NCBI GenBank assembly: GCA_016180755.1
Contig: JACPAO010000021.1
Coordinates: 6,496-39,106, forward strand
Direction: 5' to 3'
Length of the DNA stretch: 32,611 nt
Source: Methanobacteriota archaeon
GTDB lineage: Archaea; Thermoplasmatota; E2; JACPAO01
Part shown: in pieces, positions 23,909 to 29,979 of the stretch
Layout of the letters: the number at the start of each line of letters is the position of its first letter
How positions within the stretch are numbered: position 1 is the first letter of the stretch
Position numbers and translations under genes: made by a program
Notes under the pieces: generated by a model
The model's database searches: none
What the model was told of the DNA's origin: nothing
The model's input: the letters and a program-made list of their open reading frames with translations, nothing else

Positions 23909-24379
23909 CTACGCGTGGCGCGTCGCGTCGAACTTGGCCGCGGTGAGGACGCGATGCGCCTCCGCCGCCTTGTCGACGCGGAGATAGAAGTATCCCTCGT
24001 TCCCCTTCCCCGGCGAGCTTCCGAACATCGACTCGATGTTGATGTTCGCCGCCGAGAGCGTCTCGCACATGCGCGCCGCCTCGCCCGGACGGTTCTCGAG
24101 CTGCACCTCGAGGATCTCCATCGGGACGACGACGTACCCTTTCGCGCGCAGCGTCCTCTCGGCGAGGTCCGGCTGGTCGGTGAAGCAGCGGAAGAAGCCG
24201 CTGCGCCCCAGGATCTCCACCTCGACGGCCTCCACGTTCACCTTGGCGTCCGCGAGGGAACGCGTGGCCTTCGCGAGCATGCCGGGCTTGTTCTCGAGCG
24301 TCACGTGGATGCAGCGAAGGAGGGGCTTCGCCACCTTGGCGCTCGCGACGGCTGGCTTGGGAGTCTTCGGGTTCGGCAT
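23909..24379 (-). CDS. Double ACT-domain protein
   Basis: A 156-residue protein of two ACT domains. The first runs from about 23 (IHVTLENKPGMLAKATRSLADAKVNVEAVEVE), the second from about 88 (LEVQLENRPGEAARMCETLSAANINIESMF). Both have the beta-alpha-beta pattern with the ExxPG turn at which amino acids bind. Free-standing ACT proteins usually sense amino acids or regulate neighbouring enzymes; no enzyme domain is fused and the ligand is unknown. ATG at 24379 begins a Lys/Pro/Ala-rich head. The frame continues open further upstream, but that sequence looks non-coding. A TATA-like CCTTATTGG (minus strand, about 24418-24426) precedes it. Confidence 0.85.
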   Translation of the reverse strand: MPNPKTPKPAVASAKVAKPLLRCIHVTLENKPGMLAKATRSLADAKVNVEAVEVEILGRSGFFRCFTDQPDLAERTLRAKGYVVVPMEILEVQLENRPGEAARMCETLSAANINIESMFGSSPGKGNEGYFYLRVDKAAEAHRVLTAAKFDATRHA

Positions 24380-24532
24380 GTTCGGACCGCCTTGGGCCGC
24401 GCCCAGAACCGTCTTCCCAATAAGGATTTCGTCTGCGGAGGCGATCTTCTCTGCGCGGCCGGCACGCGTTCGGGGTTGCGTCGGAGAAACGGGCGAAACC
24501 CTTAACGGCGGCGCCCGGCTGGCAGGGGGAAG

Positions 24533-25078
24533 ATGCGCATCTACACGCGCGGAGGCGACGAAGGGAAGACCAGTCTCTTCGACGGCACCCGCGTCTCGAA
24601 GGCGGACCTCCGCGTCGAGGTCTACGGCACCATCGACGAGCTCAACAGCCACCTGAGCCTCTGCCGCGTCGCCTCCCAGGCCGCCGCTGTCCGGGCCGTG
24701 CTCGAACGCGTCCAGAACGAGCTCTTCACGTGCGGCGCGGACTTCGCGACGCCGACCTCGAGCGCGAAGGCATCAAAGCGCTTGACCGCCAAGCACGTCG
24801 AGGCCTTGGAGAAGGACTCCGACCGCTTCTTCGGCGAGGTCGGGAACCCGCAAGGGTTCGTCCTGCCGGGAGAGACCGAGGAAGGCGCCCGACTCCACGT
24901 CGCGCGCACCGTCTGCCGCCGCGCCGAGCGCCTGGCCGTCTCCCTTTCCTCCCGCGACCCCTTGAACCCCGACGCAGTCCGGTACCTCAACCGGCTCAGC
25001 AGCCTGCTCTACTCGCTTGCCGTGTGGAGCGACAAGGTCCGAAGCGGACGGACCCTCCAGAACCCGAAATACGAGTGA
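24533..25078 (+). CDS. pduO: Cob(I)alamin adenosyltransferase, PduO type
   Basis: A 181-residue trimeric four-helix-bundle enzyme that transfers the adenosyl group of ATP to cob(I)alamin, making adenosylcobalamin. The N-terminal ATP-binding motif YTRGGDEGKTSLFDG is intact. VYGTIDELNSHLSLC and the later RTVCRRAERLAV and YLNRLSSLLYSLAVW match the family's active-site helices. The full family length is present. Start is ATG at 24533 after AGGGGGAAG, with a CCCTTAACG core about 30 bases upstream. It is the first gene of a close-packed run reaching to 27709, though the others have no evident link to cobalamin. Confidence 0.95.
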   Translation: MRIYTRGGDEGKTSLFDGTRVSKADLRVEVYGTIDELNSHLSLCRVASQAAAVRAVLERVQNELFTCGADFATPTSSAKASKRLTAKHVEALEKDSDRFFGEVGNPQGFVLPGETEEGARLHVARTVCRRAERLAVSLSSRDPLNPDAVRYLNRLSSLLYSLAVWSDKVRSGRTLQNPKYE

Positions 25079-25082
25079 TCCC

Positions 25083-25379
25083 ATGACGACGATCATCATC
25101 ATGAAGTTCAAGATCGCCGACGGCCGGGAGAAGGAGTTCGAGTCCTTCGTCGAGGAACGGACGCGCATCATCAAGAAATCGCCCGGCTTCAAGCAGATCT
25201 ACCTCCTTGCTCCCCTCGGCTCCAAGGAGTACCGGCTCGTCTCCTGGTGGGACAAGATCCCCGACCACGAGTCCTGGGTCCGCAAGGAATCCTACGAGCT
25301 CTCCCACAACATGGACCACGCCGGCCTCGTGATCGGCACGGTCCCCTACGAGGTCGCCCGGGTCCTCAAGCAATGGTGA
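25083..25379 (+). CDS. Antibiotic-biosynthesis-monooxygenase (ABM) domain protein
   Basis: A 98-residue ferredoxin-like-fold protein. It has a first strand MTTIIIMKFKIADG, a helix EKEFESFVEERTRIIKKS, PGFKQIYLL, then KEYRLVSWWDKIPDHESWVRKESY. This is the ABM/dimeric alpha-beta barrel pattern shared by small monooxygenases and IsdG-like haem-degrading enzymes. No clear catalytic set is visible, so it may be an enzyme or a ligand-binding dimer. ATG at 25083, four bases after the cobalamin adenosyltransferase stop, indicates cotranscription. Confidence 0.8.
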   Translation: MTTIIIMKFKIADGREKEFESFVEERTRIIKKSPGFKQIYLLAPLGSKEYRLVSWWDKIPDHESWVRKESYELSHNMDHAGLVIGTVPYEVARVLKQW

Positions 25380-25432
25380 GAACCCGCGTGCCGGCCGGGA
25401 AGCGACGGGGCCGCCCCGCCCCGAAGGACGGC

Positions 25433-26020
25433 ATGACCATCGGCGTCGATTTCGACGACGTCCTCTACCCCTACCATCACTACCTCAAGCAGCGGATCCG
25501 GGCGAGGTGGGGCATCGACCTTTCCGGGGAGCGCGTCACGACGTTCTACTACGAGCACCACCCCTCGCTGGTCGCGCGTGGCGTCACGCGCGAGGCGCTT
25601 TGGGCCGAGATCCAGGGCGCCTGGCTCGTCGCCGAGGACCACGCGCACGCCGCACTTCTCGATCCCGACGCCCCGAAGATCCTCGAGGACCTTCAGCGCC
25701 GGCATCGCGTCGTCCTCATCTCGGCCCGTTCGACCAACGCGCTTCCGTTCCTCGAGAGTTTCCTCGAACGCCACGCGATCCGCCCGCACGAGATCCAGCT
25801 CGGCCGTCAGGAGAAACGCGGCTTCGATGTACTCGTCGACGACTTCCCGAAGCACGTCGAGGAGAACGCCGTCGCCGGCGGCCACAGCATCCTCTACACG
25901 AGCGACGAGAACAGCAACTTCGACGAGTCGCGCCTTCCCCGGGTCCATCGCGTCCATTCCTGGCGCGAAGCCTCGCAGGTGATCGAGCGCATCGACGCGC
26001 GGAGGACCGGGCATGCCTAG
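25433..26020 (+). CDS. HAD-family 5'(3')-deoxyribonucleotidase-like protein
   Basis: A 195-residue HAD phosphatase. Motif I is DFDDVL (nucleophile Asp6, Asp8), motif II is the Ser of LISARS, and motif IV is DVLVDDFPKH. The all-helical small cap after residue 10 and the FDDVL opening are those of the C1-cap nucleotidase-like group, which dephosphorylates nucleoside monophosphates. The specific substrate is not proven. Start ATG 25433 opens directly on the first strand. Upstream in-frame ATG 25373 and GTG 25376 overlap the previous stop and would add a basic 20-residue head, so they remain possible. The gene overlaps the endonuclease III gene by 8 bases. Confidence 0.82.
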   Translation: MTIGVDFDDVLYPYHHYLKQRIRARWGIDLSGERVTTFYYEHHPSLVARGVTREALWAEIQGAWLVAEDHAHAALLDPDAPKILEDLQRRHRVVLISARSTNALPFLESFLERHAIRPHEIQLGRQEKRGFDVLVDDFPKHVEENAVAGGHSILYTSDENSNFDESRLPRVHRVHSWREASQVIERIDARRTGHA

Positions 26021-26717
26021 GGAGACCCTCGAGGCGAAGCGGGCCCGGACCCTCGAGGTCATCGCGCGGTTGCGCGACGCCTACCCCGACGCCTCCATCT
26101 CCCTCGAGTACGGCAACGACTTCCAACTGCTCGTCGCCGTCATGCTCTCCGCGCAGTGCACGGACGCCATGGTGAACAAGGTCACGCGGACCCTGTTCAA
26201 GAAGTACCGGACCGTCGACGATTTCGCGCGCGCCGACCTGAAGACCCTCCAACGAGAGATCCGGTCGACGGGTTTCTTCCGGAACAAGTCCCGGGCCGTC
26301 ATCGCGGCGGCCAAAGCCGTCCGCGACCGGTTCGGGGGCCGCGTGCCCTCCACCATGGAGGAACTCGACTCCATCCCCGGCGTCGCCCGCAAGACCGCGA
26401 ACGTCGTCCTCTGGAACGCCTTCCGCAAGACCGAAGGGATCGCCGTCGACACGCACGTCACGCGGATCGCCAACCTCCTTCGGCTCACCCGACGCAAGGA
26501 CCCCGTCAGGATCGAGCAAGACCTCCTCCGTCTCGTCCCGCGGCACGAATGGGGCGTCTTCACGCATCACATCATCGACCATGGCCGTGCGGTCTGCATC
26601 GCCCGCCGGCCCCGGTGCGAAGCCTGCGTCCTCAACGACGTCTGCCCGTCGGCCGCCCGCCCCGCCGACCCGGCCCTCCTTCCGCAGGCGCTCGCCACGC
26701 CGAAACCGACGACTTAG
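26013..26717 (+). CDS. nth: Endonuclease III (DNA glycosylase/AP lyase)
   Basis: A 234-residue base-excision repair enzyme that removes oxidised pyrimidines and nicks the abasic site. The helix-hairpin-helix is LDSIPGVARKTANVV with catalytic Lys127; the catalytic Asp is Asp146 (VDTHVTRIANLL). The [4Fe-4S] ligands have canonical spacing: Cys195-x6-Cys202-x2-Cys205-x5-Cys211. LSAQCTD near 46-51 is the usual N-terminal signature. The C-terminus carries a short Pro/Ala-rich tail. ATG at 26013 overlaps the preceding stop by 8 bases, so translation is probably coupled. Its cluster is presumably built by the suf genes encoded downstream on the same strand. Confidence 0.97.
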   Translation: MPRETLEAKRARTLEVIARLRDAYPDASISLEYGNDFQLLVAVMLSAQCTDAMVNKVTRTLFKKYRTVDDFARADLKTLQREIRSTGFFRNKSRAVIAAAKAVRDRFGGRVPSTMEELDSIPGVARKTANVVLWNAFRKTEGIAVDTHVTRIANLLRLTRRKDPVRIEQDLLRLVPRHEWGVFTHHIIDHGRAVCIARRPRCEACVLNDVCPSAARPADPALLPQALATPKPTT

Positions 26718-26743
26718 AAACCCGGAGCCGCCTGCGCGGCCGC

Positions 26744-27709
26744 GTGGCGGGTGGAGAGTACCCAACCGAGATCCCCCTACCGGGGCATGCGTGGGACTTC
26801 TTCAAGTGGCGGCGGGAGCACAAGCGCATCGCCAAGATGCACGAGGAGCGGGGCGAGACCCTTCCGGCGGTCTCGCGAAACGGCGCCGCCCTCCTTCGGG
26901 AGTCCGTCGACACGGTCACCTGGTCCGGGCACGCGTCCGTCATCACGCGCCTTGATGGCAAGACCGTCCTCGGCGACCCCGTCTGGTCGAACCGGATCGC
27001 CCTCATCATGCGACGGATGACGCCCGTCGCCCCGGCCTGGGAGGCCGTCCCGCCGCCCAACCTCATCACGATCAGCCACAACCACTACGACCATCTCGAC
27101 AACGGGACCATGAAGCGGGTGCGACGCGAGACACCCGTGGCCGTCCCGCTGGGCGTGGGAGGCTGGTTCCGCAAGCGGGGCTTCCGGGCGGTCCACGAGT
27201 TCAACTGGTGGGAGACCAAGGAGATCGATGGCCTGCAAGTGAGCTTCGTGCCGAGCCGCCACTTCAGCGGCCGCACCTTGTGGGACCGCAACAAGAGCCT
27301 CTTCGGCGGCTGGGTCGTGCAAGGCGACCGTCACGGCGTCTACCATTCCGGCGACACGGGCTACTTCGCCGGCTTCCGAGAGGTCGGCGACCGGTTCCCC
27401 GGCCTCGACGTCGCCTGCCTGCCCATCGGCGCCTACCTGCCGCCTTGGATCATGAAGGAGGTCCACACGGACCCCGACGAAGCCGGAAAGGCGTTCGTCG
27501 ACGTGAAGGCCCGCCGGATGCTGCCCATCCACTGGGGGACGTTCCGCCTGAGCGACGAAGCCATGGACGAACCACCCGCTCGGATCCGTGCGTTCTTCGA
27601 GAACCAGAAACTCGCCGCGGACCGCCTTCTTCTTCCCGACCTTGGAGAGGTGGTTCGGCTCGACGGCTCGGCGACTATCGGACCTTCGCCGTCGCGCCCC
27701 AGGCCTTGA
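26744..27709 (+). CDS. Metallo-beta-lactamase-fold hydrolase, NAPE-PLD/UlaG-like
   Basis: A 321-residue metal hydrolase. The signature SHNHYDHLD gives the metal ligands His112, His114, Asp116 and His117. Further ligands are the His of SRHFSGR, the Asp of YHSGDTGY and the His of LPIHWGTF. The WSGHASV opening and GVGGWFRKRGF segment fit the subgroup containing N-acylphosphatidylethanolamine phospholipase D and RomA-like proteins. A lipid phosphodiester substrate is possible but unproven. GTG 26744 lies 27 bases after nth; an internal ATG at 26838 is less likely because the upstream part resembles family members. The 3' end overlaps that of the convergent peroxiredoxin gene by 35 bases. Confidence 0.9.
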   Translation: MAGGEYPTEIPLPGHAWDFFKWRREHKRIAKMHEERGETLPAVSRNGAALLRESVDTVTWSGHASVITRLDGKTVLGDPVWSNRIALIMRRMTPVAPAWEAVPPPNLITISHNHYDHLDNGTMKRVRRETPVAVPLGVGGWFRKRGFRAVHEFNWWETKEIDGLQVSFVPSRHFSGRTLWDRNKSLFGGWVVQGDRHGVYHSGDTGYFAGFREVGDRFPGLDVACLPIGAYLPPWIMKEVHTDPDEAGKAFVDVKARRMLPIHWGTFRLSDEAMDEPPARIRAFFENQKLAADRLLLPDLGEVVRLDGSATIGPSPSRPRP

Positions 27710-28157
27710 GGGCCGAGACGACCTCCGCCGCGTGGCCCTCCGGCTTGACCTTCTCCCAAACCTTCGCGATTGTCTGGTCCGGCGCGATCAGGAAGGTCGA
27801 CCGCTGCATCCCCATGTACTTGCGGCCGTACATGTTCTTCTCGACCCACGTGCCGTAGGACTCGCTCAAGGGCCCCTCGTCGACAAGGAGCGGGAAATTG
27901 AGCCCGTACTTCTCCTTGAACTTCTGGTGGCTCACCGCGTTCTGGCGGCTCACGCCGAGGACGGTCGCGCCCGACTTCTCGAGCGGACCCATCTGGTCCC
28001 GGAAACTGCAGGCCTCCTTGGTGCAACCGGGCGTGTCGTCGGTCGGGTAGAAGTAGAGCACGACGGCCTTCCCCTTGTAGTCGGAGAGTCGATGGGTCTT
28101 GCCGGTCTCGTCCTTCGCGGTGAAGGACGGCGCCTTCTTGCCCTCTTGGGGAAGCAT
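27675..28157 (-). CDS. bcp: Peroxiredoxin, Bcp/PrxQ type
   Basis: A 160-residue thioredoxin-fold peroxidase that reduces hydrogen peroxide and organic peroxides. The active site YPTDDTPGCTKEAC has the peroxidatic Cys45 and the resolving Cys50 five residues later, as in atypical two-cysteine Bcp enzymes. The active-site Thr (PGCT) and the distal Arg region (MQRSTFLI) are present. Length is normal. ATG at 28157 was chosen; the frame stays open upstream through sequence that overlaps the divergent lipoprotein gene. A TTTTATTG core (minus strand) near 28180-28188 could be its promoter. Its electron donor is not encoded nearby unless the thioredoxin-like protein at 29141 serves. Confidence 0.95.
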   Translation of the reverse strand: MLPQEGKKAPSFTAKDETGKTHRLSDYKGKAVVLYFYPTDDTPGCTKEACSFRDQMGPLEKSGATVLGVSRQNAVSHQKFKEKYGLNFPLLVDEGPLSESYGTWVEKNMYGRKYMGMQRSTFLIAPDQTIAKVWEKVKPEGHAAEVVSALKAWGATAKVR

Positions 28158-28215
28158 CGCGTCCCCGCGAAGGCCCCCGGCAATAAAACCCTCTTCGGCG
28201 AAACTACAAAACCCG

Positions 28216-28221
28216 TTTATA
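28216..28221 (+). promoter_or_regulatory. TATA box of the lipoprotein gene at 28255
   Basis: TTTATA within CCCGTTTATACC, about 35 bases before the GTG start at 28255. Confidence 0.55.
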
Positions 28222-28254
28222 CCGCCACCCTCCCTCCAAGCTTCGGCGTTCGAC

Positions 28255-29109
28255 GTGGTCTGGGTACGCGTAGGGTTGGCATTCGTCCTGTTCTGCGTCC
28301 CGTTTGCCGGCTGCATCGCGGCGGAGAGCTCCGACACAAGGGCCTCCAACTCGATCGCGCCGGCGGCCGTACCCACCGCGGCCGCCGACACGGGCTCCAT
28401 CGCGGGGAAGACGGTCGACGAGGAGCAGCTTCCCATCGAGGGCGTCGGCGTCGTCATCGCCGAGACACGCAACTCCACCAAGTCCGACGCCTCCGGACGG
28501 TTCACGTTCAACGACCTGCAGCCTGGGACGTACACGGTCCTCACCGGTCGCGCGGGGTTCAAGGAGCAGGCCAAGAAGGTGGACGTGGTCCCGGGAGAGA
28601 TCACCGAAGCGACGATTGTACTGATGGAGATCGCCCTTCCCGCTGAATGGGTCCAGGTGGATCGCCAATCGCAGGGAATGATCGCAGGAAGCTACGTCGC
28701 CGTCTACCCCAACGACCTCCAAAGCTGGAACAAGAAATGGTACCTCAAGGACGACCCCGCTGTCCTCGAAGGCATGCAGATCGAGGCAGACTGGCTTCCC
28801 TCCACCGCGCTCGGGAACGGGATCCGGTTCTGGTCCGCCATCCCGGCCTGGAACTCGGAGAAGACGCTCTGCGTGGGAAGCGGCTTCGACCCTTACGTCT
28901 GCGTCGTACCGCCTGAGAAATACAAGGTCGACTGGGGCTGCGACCACGCGAGCGAGCCCAACTCCTGCATCGCCCAGTGGCAATTCCGCCCGGGTGGTTC
29001 CAGCGGCACGCAGGGGCTAGTTGGCCTGTGGCCCCAAGACACCGTGACGGTCTATGTGAGCCACTTCTTCCGGATGCCGATGCCGGCGGAATACAAGGCG
29101 CGCGCCTAG
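28255..29109 (+). CDS. Surface lipoprotein with carboxypeptidase-regulatory-like domain
   Basis: A 284-residue lipoprotein. The signal peptide (VWVRVGLAFVLFCVPFAGC) gives lipid site Cys20. A short Ala/Thr linker follows, then one CPD-like domain at about 46-125 (GSIAGKTVDEEQLPIEGVGV ... TKSDASGRFTFNDLQPGTYTV). The C-terminal part (from about 130) is a Trp-rich beta domain with two cysteine pairs (TLCVGSGFDPYVC, GCDHASEPNSC), possibly disulfides. The overall plan matches the frameshifted lipoprotein at 103-1538. GTG 28255 was chosen because it starts directly on the signal peptide and follows a TATA box. Function unknown. Confidence 0.82.
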   Translation: MVWVRVGLAFVLFCVPFAGCIAAESSDTRASNSIAPAAVPTAAADTGSIAGKTVDEEQLPIEGVGVVIAETRNSTKSDASGRFTFNDLQPGTYTVLTGRAGFKEQAKKVDVVPGEITEATIVLMEIALPAEWVQVDRQSQGMIAGSYVAVYPNDLQSWNKKWYLKDDPAVLEGMQIEADWLPSTALGNGIRFWSAIPAWNSEKTLCVGSGFDPYVCVVPPEKYKVDWGCDHASEPNSCIAQWQFRPGGSSGTQGLVGLWPQDTVTVYVSHFFRMPMPAEYKARA

Positions 29110-29140
29110 GCTTCACCCCGTCCGTGGCAGGCCGGCGTGG

Positions 29141-29722
29141 TCAGTGCCGCAACTTCACGAAGTGCTCTTTCTTCCACTTGATGCTGCAGCCGAAGGCGCG
29201 CGTGATGGGCTCTTTGACCTGCTGTCCGGCAAGGAGGCCGTCCATGGCGGCGCGAAGCTCCTTGGCGCGACCGAGCTTCGGGTTCTGCTGGTCCCCGTCG
29301 AACCGGCCCTGGTACCGAAGGAGCCGCTGCTGGTCGAAAAGCAAGACGTGCGGCGTGCACACGGCCCCGTACGCCTCCGCGACCTGCTGCGTCTCATCGA
29401 ACACGTACGGCATCACGAGCCCGTGCTCGCGCGCGTGCTGGACCATCGCCTCGAACCCGTCCTCGGGATACTCTTCGGGATCGTTGCTGTTGATGGCGAC
29501 GACCGCGACGCCCTTGGCCCCGTAGTCCTTCGCTACGTCGTTCATCCGTTCGCGGTACGCTTGCGCGTACGGACAGTGGTTGCAGTACCAGACAACGACG
29601 AGGAGCTTCTTGTCCCGGAACGAATCGAGCGAGTACGTCTTCTCGTCGACGCCGGGGAGGTTCCGGAACGTGGGGGCGGGGTCGCCGAGCTTCAGCTTGT
29701 ACGCGTCGGCGGTCGTGACCAT
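29141..29722 (-). CDS. Thioredoxin-like thiol oxidoreductase
   Basis: A 193-residue thioredoxin-fold protein of the peroxiredoxin-like group. KLGDPAPTFRNLPGV opens the fold and VVVWYCNHCPYAQAY holds the CxxC pair Cys47 and Cys50. TPHVLLFD supplies the cis-Pro, and the C-terminal segment GCSIKWK is a family hallmark. No signal peptide, so cytoplasmic. Proteins of this type are often annotated as AhpC/TSA or redoxin; the CNHC centre favours disulfide exchange rather than peroxide reduction. ATG at 29722. It lies 31 bases beyond the convergent lipoprotein stop and is divergent from the suf operon. Confidence 0.9.
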   Translation of the reverse strand: MVTTADAYKLKLGDPAPTFRNLPGVDEKTYSLDSFRDKKLLVVVWYCNHCPYAQAYRERMNDVAKDYGAKGVAVVAINSNDPEEYPEDGFEAMVQHAREHGLVMPYVFDETQQVAEAYGAVCTPHVLLFDQQRLLRYQGRFDGDQQNPKLGRAKELRAAMDGLLAGQQVKEPITRAFGCSIKWKKEHFVKLRH

Positions 29723-29808
29723 GGGTTGCGCCGGGCCCGGCCGAGGGCCGGCATCGTAGAAAACGGTTGGGCGACCTCTGGCGCCGTTTCGTGTCTTGTC
29801 CCAGGAAG

Positions 29809-29820
29809 CTATATTTAAGG
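29809..29820 (+). promoter_or_regulatory. Distal TATA box of suf operon
   Basis: CTATATTTAAGG, a strong AT-rich core. Transcription would begin about 25 bases on, within the first TTAGG-N4-CCTAA palindrome, so a repressor bound there would block it. Confidence 0.65.
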
Positions 29821-29830
29821 AGGAAATAAT

Positions 29831-29844
29831 TTAGGTGCGCCTAA
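29831..29844. promoter_or_regulatory. Operator-like palindrome 1 upstream of sufB
   Basis: TTAGGTGCGCCTAA: TTAGG and CCTAA half-sites separated by four bases, extended by one matching T/A pair on each side. The half-sites match those of DtxR/IdeR-family metal repressors, although the bacterial IdeR box is longer (19 bases). It lies just after the distal TATA box. Confidence 0.65.
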
Positions 29845-29866
29845 AACGCTCGCTTAACTACAAGTA

Positions 29867-29880
29867 TTAGGGCCCCCTAA
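29867..29880. promoter_or_regulatory. Operator-like palindrome 2 upstream of sufB
   Basis: TTAGGGCCCCCTAA, the same half-sites and spacing as the palindrome at 29831, centre to centre 36 bases. Two copies of the same 14-base pattern in the only long intergenic region argue for a real regulator site. Confidence 0.65.
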
Positions 29881-29938
29881 CTCGCGACTGCAGTGGAAAC
29901 AAACCCCAGCTCTGGAGCACCCGCGACCAACCCGTCCG

Positions 29939-29946
29939 TATATAAG
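29939..29946 (+). promoter_or_regulatory. Proximal TATA box of sufB
   Basis: TATATAAG, 34 bases before the ATG at 29980. It supports that ATG as the start and a short leader. It lies inside what would be coding sequence if the GTG at 29893 were used. Confidence 0.65.
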
Positions 29947-29979
29947 CCAGCGACGGCTGGGCCGGCCCCCAGGACGTCC

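Noticed and set aside
29741-29758. GC hairpin (CCGGCC-GAG-GGCCGG) upstream of the thioredoxin-like gene
   Set aside because: Such short GC stems are common at this base composition, and no T-run or riboswitch-like context supports a function.
29817-29870. Leader peptide ORF (GTG 29835, 11 codons) after AGGAGG in the sufB leader
   Set aside because: The AGGAGG is part of the TATA-box region and would not be in the transcript started from it; the peptide has no regulatory composition.
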